This document shows positions 8,001-16,355 of a stretch of 60,779 bases of DNA, piece after piece. The translations under genes were made by a program, and so were the position numbers. Below the pieces are notes generated by a model. The model was given only the letters and a program-made list of their open reading frames with translations. It was not told the origin of the DNA and searched no databases. This DNA is from an uncultured Clostridia bacterium (GTDB taxonomy: Bacteria; Bacillota; Clostridia; Oscillospirales; Oscillospiraceae). Each line of letters begins with the position of its first letter. Positions within the stretch are counted from its first letter, which is position 1. Location of the stretch: assembly GCA_947170435.1 (NCBI GenBank), contig CAMVTO010000001.1, forward strand, positions 1 to 60,779. The letters are read 5' to 3'.

Positions 8001-9521
8001 ATGCTAGGTCAAACCATCGTATCCCTGCTGCCTCCGATCATCGCCATCGCGCTGGCGCTGATCACGAAGGAGGTCTATTCGTCCCTGTTCATCGGCATCC
8101 TCGCCGGTGGGTTGATGTTCTCCGGCTTCAGCTTCACCGGCACAATGGAGCATGTGTTTGTCGACGGTATGATCGGTTCGCTGGCGGACAGCTGGAACGT
8201 CGGCATCCTGATCTTCCTCGTGATCCTCGGCTCCATGGTCATGCTGATGAACCGCGCGGGCGGTTCCGCGGCGTTCGGACGCTGGGCCGCGGATCACGTC
8301 AAAACCAAGGTCGGCGCGCAGCTCGCCACCATCGCGCTTGGCGTGCTGATCTTCATTGACGACTACTTCAACTGCCTGACCGTCGGCTCGGTCATGAGCC
8401 CGCTGGCGGAGCGTCACGGCATCACCCGTGCCAAGCTCGCTTACCTCATTGACGCCACCGCCGCGCCGGTGTGCATCATCGCGCCGATCTCCTCCTGGGC
8501 GGCGGCGGTGACCGGCTTCGTGGACGGCGTGAACGGTCTCGATCTGTTCATCCGCGCGATCCCCTACAACTTCTACGCGTTTTGCACGCTCACGATGCTC
8601 ATTACCCTCTCTGTCGGTCAGTTCGACTATGGCCCCATGCGCGCGGTCGAGATGGCGGAACGCCTTGCGAATCCGCAGCGCGCCAGCATCACCGGCGCGG
8701 AGGATCTGCCGAACCCGCCGGTGAGCGAAAAAGGCAAGGTCATCCATCTGGTGCTCCCGATCGTTGTGCTGATCGCCGCCTGCGTTATCGGCATGATCTA
8801 CACCGGCGGCTTCTTTGACGGTGAGAGCTTTGTGGACGCGTTTGCGAATTCTGACGCCTCTGTGGGCCTCGTCTACGGCTCCGCCGTGGCCCTGGTCATC
8901 ACCATCATCTTTTATCTCTGCACCCGCGTGCTGAGCTTCAGCGAGGTCATGAACGCCATCCCCGAGGGCTTCAAGGCGATGGTTCCCGCCATTCTGGTGT
9001 TGACCTTTGCGTGGACGCTCAAGGCGATGACCGACTCCCTCGGCGCGGCGGAGAACGTGGCCGCGCTGGTCGATACCGCAGCGCACAACGGCGCGCTGAT
9101 GAGCATGCTCCCGGCACTGGTGTTCTGCGTGGGCGGCTTCCTCGCCTTTGCCACCGGCACCAGCTGGGGCACCTTCGGCATTCTGATCCCCATCGTCGTC
9201 GACGTGTTCGGCGGCAACATGGACAACGAGCTGATGATCATTGCCATCTCCGCCTGCATGGCCGGCGCGGTGCTGGGTGACCACTGCTCCCCGATCTCCG
9301 ACACCACGATCATGGCAAGCGCGGGCGCGCAGTGCAACCACGTCCAGCACGTCTCCACGCAGCTGCCCTACGCCCTGACCGCCGCGGCGGTGTCGCTGGT
9401 CAGCTACATCATCGCGGGCTTCGTCCGCAACGCGATGATCTGCCTGCTCATCGCCATCGTGCTGATGGTCTGCACGCTGCTCGTGATCCGCAACGTGGAG
9501 AAGGGCAAGGCGACGGCATAA
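8001..9521 (+). CDS. NhaC-family antiporter/transporter, probable lysine transporter
   Basis: A 506-residue integral membrane protein of the Na+/H+ antiporter NhaC superfamily with about 11-12 hydrophobic segments. Family-typical stretches: LIFIDDYFNCLTVGSVMSP (about 117-135), DATAAPVCIIAPISSW (about 152-167), FATGTSWGTFGI (about 389-400) and GDHCSPISDTTIMAS (about 428-442). By itself the sequence would be called a sodium/proton antiporter. The lysine riboswitch immediately upstream makes lysine, or a close cationic compound, the likely substrate. A riboswitch-linked NhaC branch has been proposed before as lysine transporters (called LysW). RBS AGAAAGGT at 7982-7989. Single-gene unit closed by the terminator in the following repeat. 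Confidence 0.85.
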   Translation: MLGQTIVSLLPPIIAIALALITKEVYSSLFIGILAGGLMFSGFSFTGTMEHVFVDGMIGSLADSWNVGILIFLVILGSMVMLMNRAGGSAAFGRWAADHVKTKVGAQLATIALGVLIFIDDYFNCLTVGSVMSPLAERHGITRAKLAYLIDATAAPVCIIAPISSWAAAVTGFVDGVNGLDLFIRAIPYNFYAFCTLTMLITLSVGQFDYGPMRAVEMAERLANPQRASITGAEDLPNPPVSEKGKVIHLVLPIVVLIAACVIGMIYTGGFFDGESFVDAFANSDASVGLVYGSAVALVITIIFYLCTRVLSFSEVMNAIPEGFKAMVPAILVLTFAWTLKAMTDSLGAAENVAALVDTAAHNGALMSMLPALVFCVGGFLAFATGTSWGTFGILIPIVVDVFGGNMDNELMIIAISACMAGAVLGDHCSPISDTTIMASAGAQCNHVQHVSTQLPYALTAAAVSLVSYIIAGFVRNAMICLLIAIVLMVCTLLVIRNVEKGKATA

Positions 9522-9530
9522 TGAACGTAT

Positions 9531-9705
9531 CTGACACCGCCTTTTCTCTTTCCTCTTGCGGAAAGAGAAAACACGGTTTCAGACTTCCCCAAAAGAGAAA
9601 GACGCTGACGCGGCTGCCGCGTGAGCGTCTTTCCTTTCCGCGTATTACGATACGCTGGTTGACTTTCGGATTTTGATGATGCACCCCTTGGGGCGACCTT
9701 GGGAT
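9531..9705 (+). repeat. Modular intergenic repeat, copy behind the NhaC gene (plus orientation)
   Basis: Modules in order: hairpin TTTTCTCTTTCC (9542-9553) / GGAAAGAGAAAA (9560-9571); GGTTTCAGACTTCC; terminator hairpin AGACGCT...AGCGTCT; CGTATTACGATACG; then GATGCACCCCTTGGGGCGACC. The same modules recur in seven or more other intergenic regions of this window. This copy meets an oppositely oriented copy at 9736-9906. Confidence 0.8.
9598..9637 (+). terminator. Repeat-borne intrinsic terminator
   Basis: AAAGACGCT, then an inner ACGCGGC/GCCGCGT helix, then AGCGTCTTTCCTTT. It ends the NhaC-family gene about 77 bp after its stop. Confidence 0.75.
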
Positions 9706-9735
9706 AAACCTTTGGGGGAATTAAGCTCCGGTTCC

Positions 9736-9906
9736 ATCCCCAAGGTCGCCCCAAGGGGTGCATCGTCACTCTTAGAACGTCAAACAGCGTACCGAAATAC
9801 GGCAGGTATCATCTCAACATAAGAAAGCCGCCGCAAAGCGCCCTTTCTTCTACGGAAGTTTGAAACCATTTCTTCTTTCGGCAAGACGAAAGAAGAAACG
9901 GTTTCA
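9736..9906 (-). repeat. Modular intergenic repeat, copy behind the AlaX gene (minus orientation)
   Basis: Read on minus it starts 11 nt after the AlaX stop with CTTGAAACCGTTTC, forms a 21-bp hairpin with one G-U pair, continues with AAACTTCCGTAGAAG, TGTTTGACGTTC and ends GATGCACCCCTTGGGG. Its end is inverted relative to the end of the copy at 9531-9705, so the whole 9531-9906 region can fold as one large cruciform. Confidence 0.8.
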
Positions 9907-9916
9907 AGAATCGCCC

Positions 9917-11071
9917 CTATAAAGTTTGAAAAAACCTTTCAATCTCGCTTTTCGCCGCCGCGCACGAACCCTGCGCGAAGCCCGGCTTGCCGCCGCCGCG
10001 GCCGTGCAGCGCCGCGTTGAGGGCTTTGATCAGCTCCCGCAGGTCGCCGTCCATCTGACCGACCGCGTACTTCCACACGCCGTCTGTACCCGCGAATACC
10101 GCGCAGCGGCCACCGCAGACCTGCATCACCGCGTCACAGATCTTGCGCACGCTGTCGGGAGACATGTCCTCCTCAAAGAGCAGCACGTCGCCTTCGCCCG
10201 CGAGGCGGGACGCCACCTGCGCGAACACCTGGCTCTCCAGCTTTGCCGCGCGCTGCTTCAGCGCACCAAGCTCCGCCTCCAGCCGTGCCACCGCCGCCGC
10301 GCTCTCCAGCGGCTTCGCGGACAGCGACTGCGCCACGCGCAGGTTCTGCTCCCACGCGGCGGACAAGTGCCGGTACGCCCGCGCGCCGCAGAGCAGCTCG
10401 ATGCGGACGCCGTCCCGGAACTTCTGGCAGGAGAGGAACTTGACGATCCCCACCTGTCCGCTGCGCACAACGTGCGTGCCGCAGCAGGCGCAGCAGTCCG
10501 CGCCGGGGAAGGTCACGATGCGCACATCGCCATCGAGGGGCTTCTTGCTGCGATAGTCGATGGCGTCCAGCTCCGCGCCGCGGTGGAACTGGATGTCGAT
10601 GGCGTGATCCTCACAGATGTACTGGTTCGCCCGCGCCTCGATCTCCAGAAGCGCGTCCCAGTCGATCTCGGCGTTGAAATCGATGGTCACGATATCCGCG
10701 CCCATGTGGAAGCCCACGTTGTCGCATTGAAACGCCGCGCAGATCAGGCCCGAGCAGATATGCTCGCCGGAGTGCTGCTGCATGTGGTCAAAGCGCCGCG
10801 CCCAGTCGATTGCGCCGTGTACGGTCTCGCCCGGCTCAAAGGCGCCGTCGCACAGGTGCGTGATGACGCCGTTCTTCTCATGCACGTCCAGCACGCGTAC
10901 CATGCCCAGCGTGCCGTGGTCGGCGGGTTGGCCGCCGCCCTCGGGGTAAAACGCCGTCTCGTCCAGCACCACGGCAAAGCCGCCCTTCACCGCGTCGCAG
11001 GAGAGCACCCGCGCGGTAAATTCCCGCAAAAACGGGTCGTCGTAGTAGAGTTTTTTCGTCTCCATCGTCAT
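9917..11071 (-). CDS. alaX: Alanyl-tRNA editing protein AlaX (long form with DHHA1)
   Basis: A 384-residue free-standing relative of the AlaRS editing module. It should hydrolyse Ser- or Gly-tRNA-Ala in the cytoplasm. Seen: the N-terminal beta-barrel with EGGGQPAD, the zinc/catalytic HxxxH at His100 and His104 (QQHSGEH), and the second metal motif CxxxH at Cys196 and His200 (CCGTH). A coiled linker (about 245-285) leads to a C-terminal DHHA1 domain with GGGKPGFAQG. It lacks the synthetase core, so it is an editing enzyme and not AlaRS. Its ATG overlaps the stop of the GH3 gene (ATGA), so the two are translationally coupled although functionally unrelated. An ATG two codons downstream is an alternative start. 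Confidence 0.9.
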   Translation of the reverse strand: MTMETKKLYYDDPFLREFTARVLSCDAVKGGFAVVLDETAFYPEGGGQPADHGTLGMVRVLDVHEKNGVITHLCDGAFEPGETVHGAIDWARRFDHMQQHSGEHICSGLICAAFQCDNVGFHMGADIVTIDFNAEIDWDALLEIEARANQYICEDHAIDIQFHRGAELDAIDYRSKKPLDGDVRIVTFPGADCCACCGTHVVRSGQVGIVKFLSCQKFRDGVRIELLCGARAYRHLSAAWEQNLRVAQSLSAKPLESAAAVARLEAELGALKQRAAKLESQVFAQVASRLAGEGDVLLFEEDMSPDSVRKICDAVMQVCGGRCAVFAGTDGVWKYAVGQMDGDLRELIKALNAALHGRGGGKPGFAQGSCAAAKSEIERFFQTL

Positions 11072-12351
11072 TCTCCCAACAGTCCAAGCTGTAGTTTTGC
11101 TGTCAGCACCCGTGTCACCGCCGCGTCCACGGTTTCCATCGGGAGGATGCCGCGCTCCACGGCCGTCAGCACCTGTGCGATCTGCGTCTCAAAGTCGGCG
11201 GTCACGATCATGTCGTTGCCCGCCAGCAGCGCCATGGTCGCCACATTGCCGTTCTCGGCGTAAGCCTTCACCGCGTCCATGGTAAGGTCGTCCGTCAGCA
11301 CCACACCGTCAAAGCCCAGCTCGCCGCGCAAAATCTCATGCACGGCGGGGGAGAGGGAGGCGGGATAATCCGCGTCCATGCAGGTTACGATATTGTGGCT
11401 CACCAGCACGAAGGGCGCACCCGCCTTGATTCCTCCCTGAAAGGGCAGAAAATCCGAATTGCGGAACGTCTCTAAGGGCCGCTCATCGACAGCGATGCCT
11501 GTGTGGGTGTCCACATTGTTCCCATAGCCGGGGAAGTGCTTGAGTACGCAGCCGACGCCCGCGCGGTTCATCACCTCCACCATACCCGCGGCATAGGCCA
11601 TGGTTTCCGCCGCGTTTTGACCGAAGCTCCGCTCATAGATAAAGTCTGCCGGATCGGTGGAGACGTCGCACACCGGCGCAAAGTTTACATTGATGCCAAG
11701 GGTTAACAACTGATCGTTGTATTGCAGTGTCTCTGTCAGCAGTCCCTTCAAACCGCCGGCTTTGTAGAGCTTCTGCGGCGAAGGCAGCTTCGCAGGAAAC
11801 AGATTCGGGTTGCGGCTCGCACGCGTGACGGTACCGCCCTCCTCGTCAGAGCCGATGAACAGCGGGATGCCGCTGTCCTTTTGTGCGGATTCCTGATAGC
11901 TTTGCAGCTTGTCAACCAGCTGTTCCTTTGTTAACCAGTTCTCGTTTGCGTCCTTAAAGTCCCGCGTGAACAGCAGCACACCGCCGAGGTGATACTGCGC
12001 GATCTTTTCTGCCGCGTCCGTCGCCGGACACTGCACGAAAAACAGCTGCCCGACCTTTTCCTCCAACGTCATGCCGTCCAGATACGCACGCATCTGCTCC
12101 TCTTGCCGTACGGCGGCGTCCGGTTCTGCCGCTTCCTCGGGCGACAGCTCCGCTTCCTCCGATGCGCGCTGCGCCTCGGCGCGTTCGGCAGCCTGCTGCT
12201 CCAGCGCCGCGACTTGAGCTTCCAGCGCCGCCAGCGCTTCCTGCTGCTCCGCCGGGAGCGACGGCATCTCCGGTGCATCGCTTTGACGCCCGCCGCAAGC
12301 GGCGAGCGTCAAGAGAAGTGTCAATACTATTGCAAAATAAAACTGTTTCAT
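11068..12351 (-). CDS. Lipoprotein beta-N-acetylhexosaminidase, GH3 (NagZ-like)
   Basis: A 427-residue glycoside hydrolase family 3 enzyme anchored as a lipoprotein (signal then lipobox LAAC, Cys19). A Glu/Ala-rich linker with coiled-coil character (about 30-75) precedes the catalytic barrel. Family marks: IGSDEEGGTVTR (substrate-side strand), KHFPGYGNNVDTHTG (the KHFPG box and catalytic His region) and GVVLTDDLTMDAV containing the Asp nucleophile. It should release GlcNAc from peptidoglycan fragments or other beta-GlcNAc substrates outside the cell. Start set at the ATG at 12351 because the signal peptide begins there; neither it nor an upstream TTG has a clear ribosome site. Confidence 0.87.
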   Translation of the reverse strand: MKQFYFAIVLTLLLTLAACGGRQSDAPEMPSLPAEQQEALAALEAQVAALEQQAAERAEAQRASEEAELSPEEAAEPDAAVRQEEQMRAYLDGMTLEEKVGQLFFVQCPATDAAEKIAQYHLGGVLLFTRDFKDANENWLTKEQLVDKLQSYQESAQKDSGIPLFIGSDEEGGTVTRASRNPNLFPAKLPSPQKLYKAGGLKGLLTETLQYNDQLLTLGINVNFAPVCDVSTDPADFIYERSFGQNAAETMAYAAGMVEVMNRAGVGCVLKHFPGYGNNVDTHTGIAVDERPLETFRNSDFLPFQGGIKAGAPFVLVSHNIVTCMDADYPASLSPAVHEILRGELGFDGVVLTDDLTMDAVKAYAENGNVATMALLAGNDMIVTADFETQIAQVLTAVERGILPMETVDAAVTRVLTAKLQLGLLGE

Positions 12352-12375
12352 CGTTTTTTCCAAGGCTGCCAAAGG

Positions 12376-12530
12376 GGGTGCATCGTCAAGTCCTGAACGT
12401 CAAACAGCGTCTCGTTTTCATGGAACAACCAATCAAATCCGCTGAAATCCACCCCGAAATGGCGCTTTTCCTTCTTTGGAAGTCTGAAACCGTTTCTCCC
12501 TCTTCAAGAAAAAGGAAGAAATGGTGTCAG
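12376..12530 (-). repeat. Modular intergenic repeat behind aspS (minus orientation)
   Basis: On minus: CTGACACCATTTCTTCC hairpin arm, partner arm GGGAGAAACGGTTTCAG, then GACTTCC, a GC stem, GACGCTGTTTGACGTTC and GACGATGCACCCCCTT. The first module overlaps the aspS stop: TGA is part of CTGACACC. Confidence 0.75.
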
Positions 12531-14293
12531 TCGGTCTCCTCGGCAGTCACCTTGATGTGCAGCTCATCCAGCTGCTTCTGGGTCACCTCGCTGGGCGCGC
12601 CCATCATCACATCCTGCGCGTTCTTGTTCATGGGGAAGGGGATGATCTCGCGGATCGAATCCTCACCCGCGAGCAGCATGACCATACGGTCGACGCCCGG
12701 GGCAATGCCCGCATGGGGCGGCGCGCCGTAGCAGAACGCGTTGTACATGGCGGGGAACTTCGCCTTCACGTCGTCCTCGCCGAGGCGCACCAGCTCGAAC
12801 GCCTTGACCATGATTTCGGGGTCGTGGTTGCGCACCGCGCCGGAGCTGAGCTCCACGCCGTTGCACACGAGGTCATACTGATCCGCCATGATCGTGAGCG
12901 GATCAATCTCGCCGCGCTCCGCCTGAAGCAGCACGTCGAGGCCGCCCTTGGGCATGGAGAACGGGTTGTGGCAGAACTCCAGCTCGCCGGACTCGTCGCC
13001 GATCTCGTACATCGGGAAATCGGTGATCCAGCAGAACTCGTAGCGCTCCTGGTCGAAGTGTCCTTCGCAGGCGCGGCCGAAGGTCTTGATCTCCACGCCG
13101 ATCATCTTGGTGGCCAGCTCGCCCGCGGCGAGAACGACCAGCGTGTTGGGCGTGAGGGAAAGCATGGCGTTCGCCTTGTCGGCGTCCACGAATTTGGCGA
13201 CGCCGCCGGCGATCGCGCCGGTCTCGTCGGTCTTGAACCAATAGCCCTTGGCGCCGCTCTGTACTTCGCAGTCGCCGAGGAGCTTTTCAATCTGCTTGCG
13301 GGTCAGCTTGCAGTCGGAAATGACCACCGCCTTGACCGTCTGGCCCTGGAACGGCGCGAATTCGGTGTTCTCGAACAGCGCGGTCACGTTCTGCGCCGTG
13401 AGGTCGATGCGCAGGTCAGGCTTGTCCGTGCCGTAGGTCTCCAGCGCGGTGAGGTAGGGGATCCGGCGGAACGGAGGCTGGGAGGCAATGTTGTAGGTGC
13501 CGAATTTGGCGAAGATCGGGGGCAGCACGTCCTCGCAGACGGCAAACACGTCCTCCTGCGTGGCGAACGCCATCTCCATATCAAGCTGATAGAACTCGCC
13601 GGGGGAGCGGTCGCCGCGAGCATCCTCATCACGGAAGCAGGGCGCGATCTGGAAGTAGCGGTCGAAGCCGGAGGTCATCAGCAGCTGCTTGAATTGCTGC
13701 GGCGCCTGCGGCAGCGCGTAAAACTTACCGGGGTGCTTGCGCGCCGGTACCAGATAGTCGCGCGCGCCCTCAGGGGAGGAGGCGGTCAGGATGGGCGTCG
13801 TGATCTCCAGGAAGTCGTGATTCAGCATCGCTGAACGAAGCGCCGCAATAACATTGCATCGCAGAATGATATTCGCCTTGACCGCGGGATTGCGGAGGTC
13901 GAGGTAGCGGTACTTGAGTCGCGCAGACTCGTCCGCCTCACGGGAGCGGTTGATCTCGAAGGGCAGCTCGTTGTAGCGGCAGCGGCCCAGCAGCTCGATC
14001 TTGGTCGGGACAATTTCGATGTCGCCGGTAGGCTGCTTCGGGTTCTTGCTGGCGCGCTCGCGGACGGTGCCCTCGACAGAGATCGTGGACTCCTTGTTGT
14101 AGCCCTTGATCTGCGCGAGCAGCGCGGCGTCCTCAACGACGATCTGAGTCGTGCCATAGAAGTCGCGCAGCACGAGGAAGGCGAGATTGCCGCCGACCTC
14201 GCGGACGTTTTCCATCCAGCCGACGAGCTTGACGCTCTCGCCGACGTTCTCCATGCGGAGCTGGTTACAGTTGTGGGTACGGGACTGCATCAT
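12527..14293 (-). CDS. aspS: Aspartyl-tRNA synthetase
   Basis: A 588-residue class II synthetase of the bacterial type, attaching Asp to tRNA-Asp. Visible parts: N-terminal OB-fold anticodon-binding domain (about 1-105), motif 2 with FRDEDARGDRSPGEFYQLDMEM (written here in outline only), the bacterial GAD insertion domain (about 290-420), and motif 3 GIAPGVDRMVMLLAGEDSIREIIPF near the C-terminus. The length matches bacterial AspRS. The start ATGATGCAG is preceded only by a weak AAGAAAGAAG purine run. No T-box leader is seen. The stop lies within an intergenic repeat. Confidence 0.95.
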   Translation of the reverse strand: MMQSRTHNCNQLRMENVGESVKLVGWMENVREVGGNLAFLVLRDFYGTTQIVVEDAALLAQIKGYNKESTISVEGTVRERASKNPKQPTGDIEIVPTKIELLGRCRYNELPFEINRSREADESARLKYRYLDLRNPAVKANIILRCNVIAALRSAMLNHDFLEITTPILTASSPEGARDYLVPARKHPGKFYALPQAPQQFKQLLMTSGFDRYFQIAPCFRDEDARGDRSPGEFYQLDMEMAFATQEDVFAVCEDVLPPIFAKFGTYNIASQPPFRRIPYLTALETYGTDKPDLRIDLTAQNVTALFENTEFAPFQGQTVKAVVISDCKLTRKQIEKLLGDCEVQSGAKGYWFKTDETGAIAGGVAKFVDADKANAMLSLTPNTLVVLAAGELATKMIGVEIKTFGRACEGHFDQERYEFCWITDFPMYEIGDESGELEFCHNPFSMPKGGLDVLLQAERGEIDPLTIMADQYDLVCNGVELSSGAVRNHDPEIMVKAFELVRLGEDDVKAKFPAMYNAFCYGAPPHAGIAPGVDRMVMLLAGEDSIREIIPFPMNKNAQDVMMGAPSEVTQKQLDELHIKVTAEETD

Positions 14294-14319
14294 GGTGGTT
14301 GTCTTCTTTCTTTTGAGTT

Positions 14320-14736
14320 TTATGCCATAAACGGCTTGGTCTTAGGATTGACAATATCGCGCCAGTCAAGGTCGCCGCGCTCCAGCGCGAGGATCAGCGC
14401 CTCCGCCGTGGCGGAGTTGGTGGCAAAGGGGATCTTGTTCTGGTCGCACAGCTTCGCCATATAGGCGATGCTCTGGCCGTATTCCGGGCTGTTGGGATCA
14501 TGGAAGTAGATCACTAGGTCGATCTCGTTGTAGGCAACGCGCGCGCCGATCTGCTCGTCGCCGCCCTGTGCGCCGTTCATAAAGAGGTGGATGTTCAGTC
14601 TGGTCGCGTCGCTGATGATCTTGCCGGTGGTGTTCGTCGCGCACAGGGTATGGCGCGAGAGGATTCCGGCGTAAGCTGTGCAAAACTGCGTCATCAGCTC
14701 TTTGCGGTTGTCGTGCGCGATCAATGCAATGTTCAT
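14320..14736 (-). CDS. mgsA: Methylglyoxal synthase
   Basis: A 138-residue MgsA, converting dihydroxyacetone phosphate to methylglyoxal and phosphate in the cytoplasm (glycolytic bypass). Seen: MNIALIAHDNRKELM with the phosphate-binding start, CATNTTGKII, the GGDEQIGARV box with the catalytic Asp, and DLVIYFHDP. Length fits the family (about 130-150). The ATG at 14736 has AAGGAA 5-10 nt upstream; longer upstream reading is not supported. It follows the MinD-like gene on the same strand, an arrangement seen in other Firmicutes shape/division clusters. Confidence 0.93.
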   Translation of the reverse strand: MNIALIAHDNRKELMTQFCTAYAGILSRHTLCATNTTGKIISDATRLNIHLFMNGAQGGDEQIGARVAYNEIDLVIYFHDPNSPEYGQSIAYMAKLCDQNKIPFATNSATAEALILALERGDLDWRDIVNPKTKPFMA

Positions 14737-14844
14737 GCGTTTCCTTTCTGCCATAAGTGGCGGTCCTGTCAATGCTTCCCTCAAACCGTCGCCGCAGTCG
14801 CGATCGCTTGAGGGGAACATCGCTCTTTTGCTTCCGAAATGTTC

Positions 14845-15582
14845 CTAAATCTTCATCAACGGCACTTTTTCACCGCAAATGCGCCGCGCGATGTTCTTGG
14901 TTGCCCGCTTCGCGAGGGAGTAGTAGCCAAAGCCGTCCACCATGCCGCGGCCCAGCAGCGACGGCACATCCTCGTCCTCGGGGATCACGCCCATCAGCGG
15001 CAGGCCCGCCGCGTCCATGGCGTCGTCGATGTTCGCGCGCAGGGACTTGAGCAGCTTGCGCCGCAGGCGGTTCACCACCAGATGCAGCCGTCCGGCGGGG
15101 AAGTCATGCAGCTCCATGACCGTGCGCTGTGCGTCCCGCAGGCAGGACGGCTCCGTGGTGGAGACTACGATAATGCGGTCGGCATTGGCTGTCGCGAGCC
15201 GGAAGGATTCTCCCAGTCCCGCGCCCGCGTCCAGCAGGCAGTAGTCGAACTGCTCGCGCACCTGCTCCAGCAGAGCGTGCATGGCGTCCATGGAGAGCGC
15301 GGCCTCTGTGGTCAGCGGCGCGGTGAGGAGGTAGAGATTGGGCAGGCGGTGATGCTGCACCGCCGCTTCTTCCAGCGTCGCGCGCCCCGCGACCACGTCA
15401 GAGAAGTCCATCAGCGCGCGGTCAGTCATGCCCAGCGCCAGGTCCAGATCGCGCAGACCCACGTCGCAGTCCAGCACCAGCGTACGATGGCCGAGCTGCG
15501 AGAGCGCCGATCCGGTAAGCGCGGTAAATGAAGTTTTTCCCGTGCCGCCCTTGCCGGACACGATGGCGATGACTTGGCCCAT
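14845..15582 (-). CDS. MinD-like ParA-family ATPase
   Basis: A 245-residue P-loop ATPase with the deviant Walker A SGKGGTGKT (9-17), switch region DCDVGLRDLDLALGM (about 38-52) and MinD-like LPNLYLLTAPLTTEAAL. MinD positions the division septum through MinC. This protein ends GEKVPLMKI and lacks the roughly 20-residue C-terminal amphipathic helix by which MinD binds membranes. No minC or minE is present in the window. A MinD paralogue with a changed membrane cycle, or another ParA-like positioning ATPase, is therefore possible. AAAGGAG precedes the ATG. The upstream gap to rsmG carries a repeat hairpin. Confidence 0.75.
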   Translation of the reverse strand: MGQVIAIVSGKGGTGKTSFTALTGSALSQLGHRTLVLDCDVGLRDLDLALGMTDRALMDFSDVVAGRATLEEAAVQHHRLPNLYLLTAPLTTEAALSMDAMHALLEQVREQFDYCLLDAGAGLGESFRLATANADRIIVVSTTEPSCLRDAQRTVMELHDFPAGRLHLVVNRLRRKLLKSLRANIDDAMDAAGLPLMGVIPEDEDVPSLLGRGMVDGFGYYSLAKRATKNIARRICGEKVPLMKI

Positions 15583-15600
15583 GGGACTCCTTTCTTTTGT

Positions 15601-15645
15601 GGAACCGTTTCTTCCTTTTTCTTGAAAGGAAGAAATGGTGTCAGA
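15601..15645 (-). repeat. Solo hairpin module of the intergenic repeat family
   Basis: Minus strand CTGACACCATTTCTTCCTTT pairs with AAAGGAAGAAACGGTTCC. Only the hairpin module is present, between rsmG (upstream) and the MinD-like gene. Confidence 0.7.
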
Positions 15646-15653
15646 GGCTCACC

Positions 15654-16349
15654 CTACAGAGGGCTTTTTTTTATTTTACCGTACTGCCTTGGGTATTGCT
15701 TCGGCGTGCGATCCACCTTGTCGATGACGATCACACGATGCGTCACGTCGCTGGTCGGGATCTGATAGTCCACCACGTCCGCGAGCCGTCCGCCGAGGAT
15801 GGTGATCGCGTCCAAGGCTGACTCCAGTTCCTCATCGCTTTGCGCACTTTTCATGGCGAGGAATTGCCCGCCCACCTTGACCAGCGGGAGACACAGCTCG
15901 CAGAGCACCGGCAGCGCCGCCACCGCGCGGGACACCGCAAGATCAAAGCCCTCGCGCCGCGCCGCGGCAAATTCCTCGGCGCGCGCATGGACGCAGTCCA
16001 CGCCTGTCAAGCCAAGCTGTCCGCAGGTTTCCCGCAAAAAGTCGATGCGTTTGCCCGTGCTGTCGAGCAGCGTCATATGAACATCGGGGCAGAGGATGCG
16101 CAGCGGTACGCCGGGGAAGCCCGCGCCGGTGCCCACGTCCACCACGCGCTTGCCGCCAAAGTCCGCCACGCGCAGCAGCGCGGCGGAGTCCAGCAGATGC
16201 AGGCGGGCAAAGTCGGCATCGTCCGTAATGGCGGTGAGGTTCATCACCTTGTTGCGCTCCAGTACGGCCCGGGCAAAGGCCTCCAACGGCTCCGCTTTCG
16301 TCTCGTCAAGTCCCTGCGCCGCAAGGCCCTGACGCAAAATCTCACGCAT
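15654..16349 (-). CDS. rsmG: 16S rRNA (guanine527-N7)-methyltransferase
   Basis: A 231-residue SAM-dependent Rossmann-fold methyltransferase that modifies G527 of 16S rRNA. Seen: KVMNLTAITD in the N-terminal part, the SAM-binding VVDVGTGAGFPGVPL (motif I), LDSTGKRIDFLRE (motif II acidic), and VSRAVAALPVLCEL (motif IV region). In Firmicutes it usually lies in mnmE-mnmG-rsmG-noc; here it is about 15 kb from noc and followed by the MinD-like gene. It starts 6 bp after the mscL stop, so the two are probably cotranscribed. Confidence 0.95.
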   Translation of the reverse strand: MREILRQGLAAQGLDETKAEPLEAFARAVLERNKVMNLTAITDDADFARLHLLDSAALLRVADFGGKRVVDVGTGAGFPGVPLRILCPDVHMTLLDSTGKRIDFLRETCGQLGLTGVDCVHARAEEFAAARREGFDLAVSRAVAALPVLCELCLPLVKVGGQFLAMKSAQSDEELESALDAITILGGRLADVVDYQIPTSDVTHRVIVIDKVDRTPKQYPRQYGKIKKSPL

Positions 16350-16355
16350 AGGTTC

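Noticed and set aside
9531..9906. Insertion sequence or MITE with terminal repeats and target duplication
   Set aside because: No transposase and no short target-site duplication could be identified at the ends; described only as a repeat.
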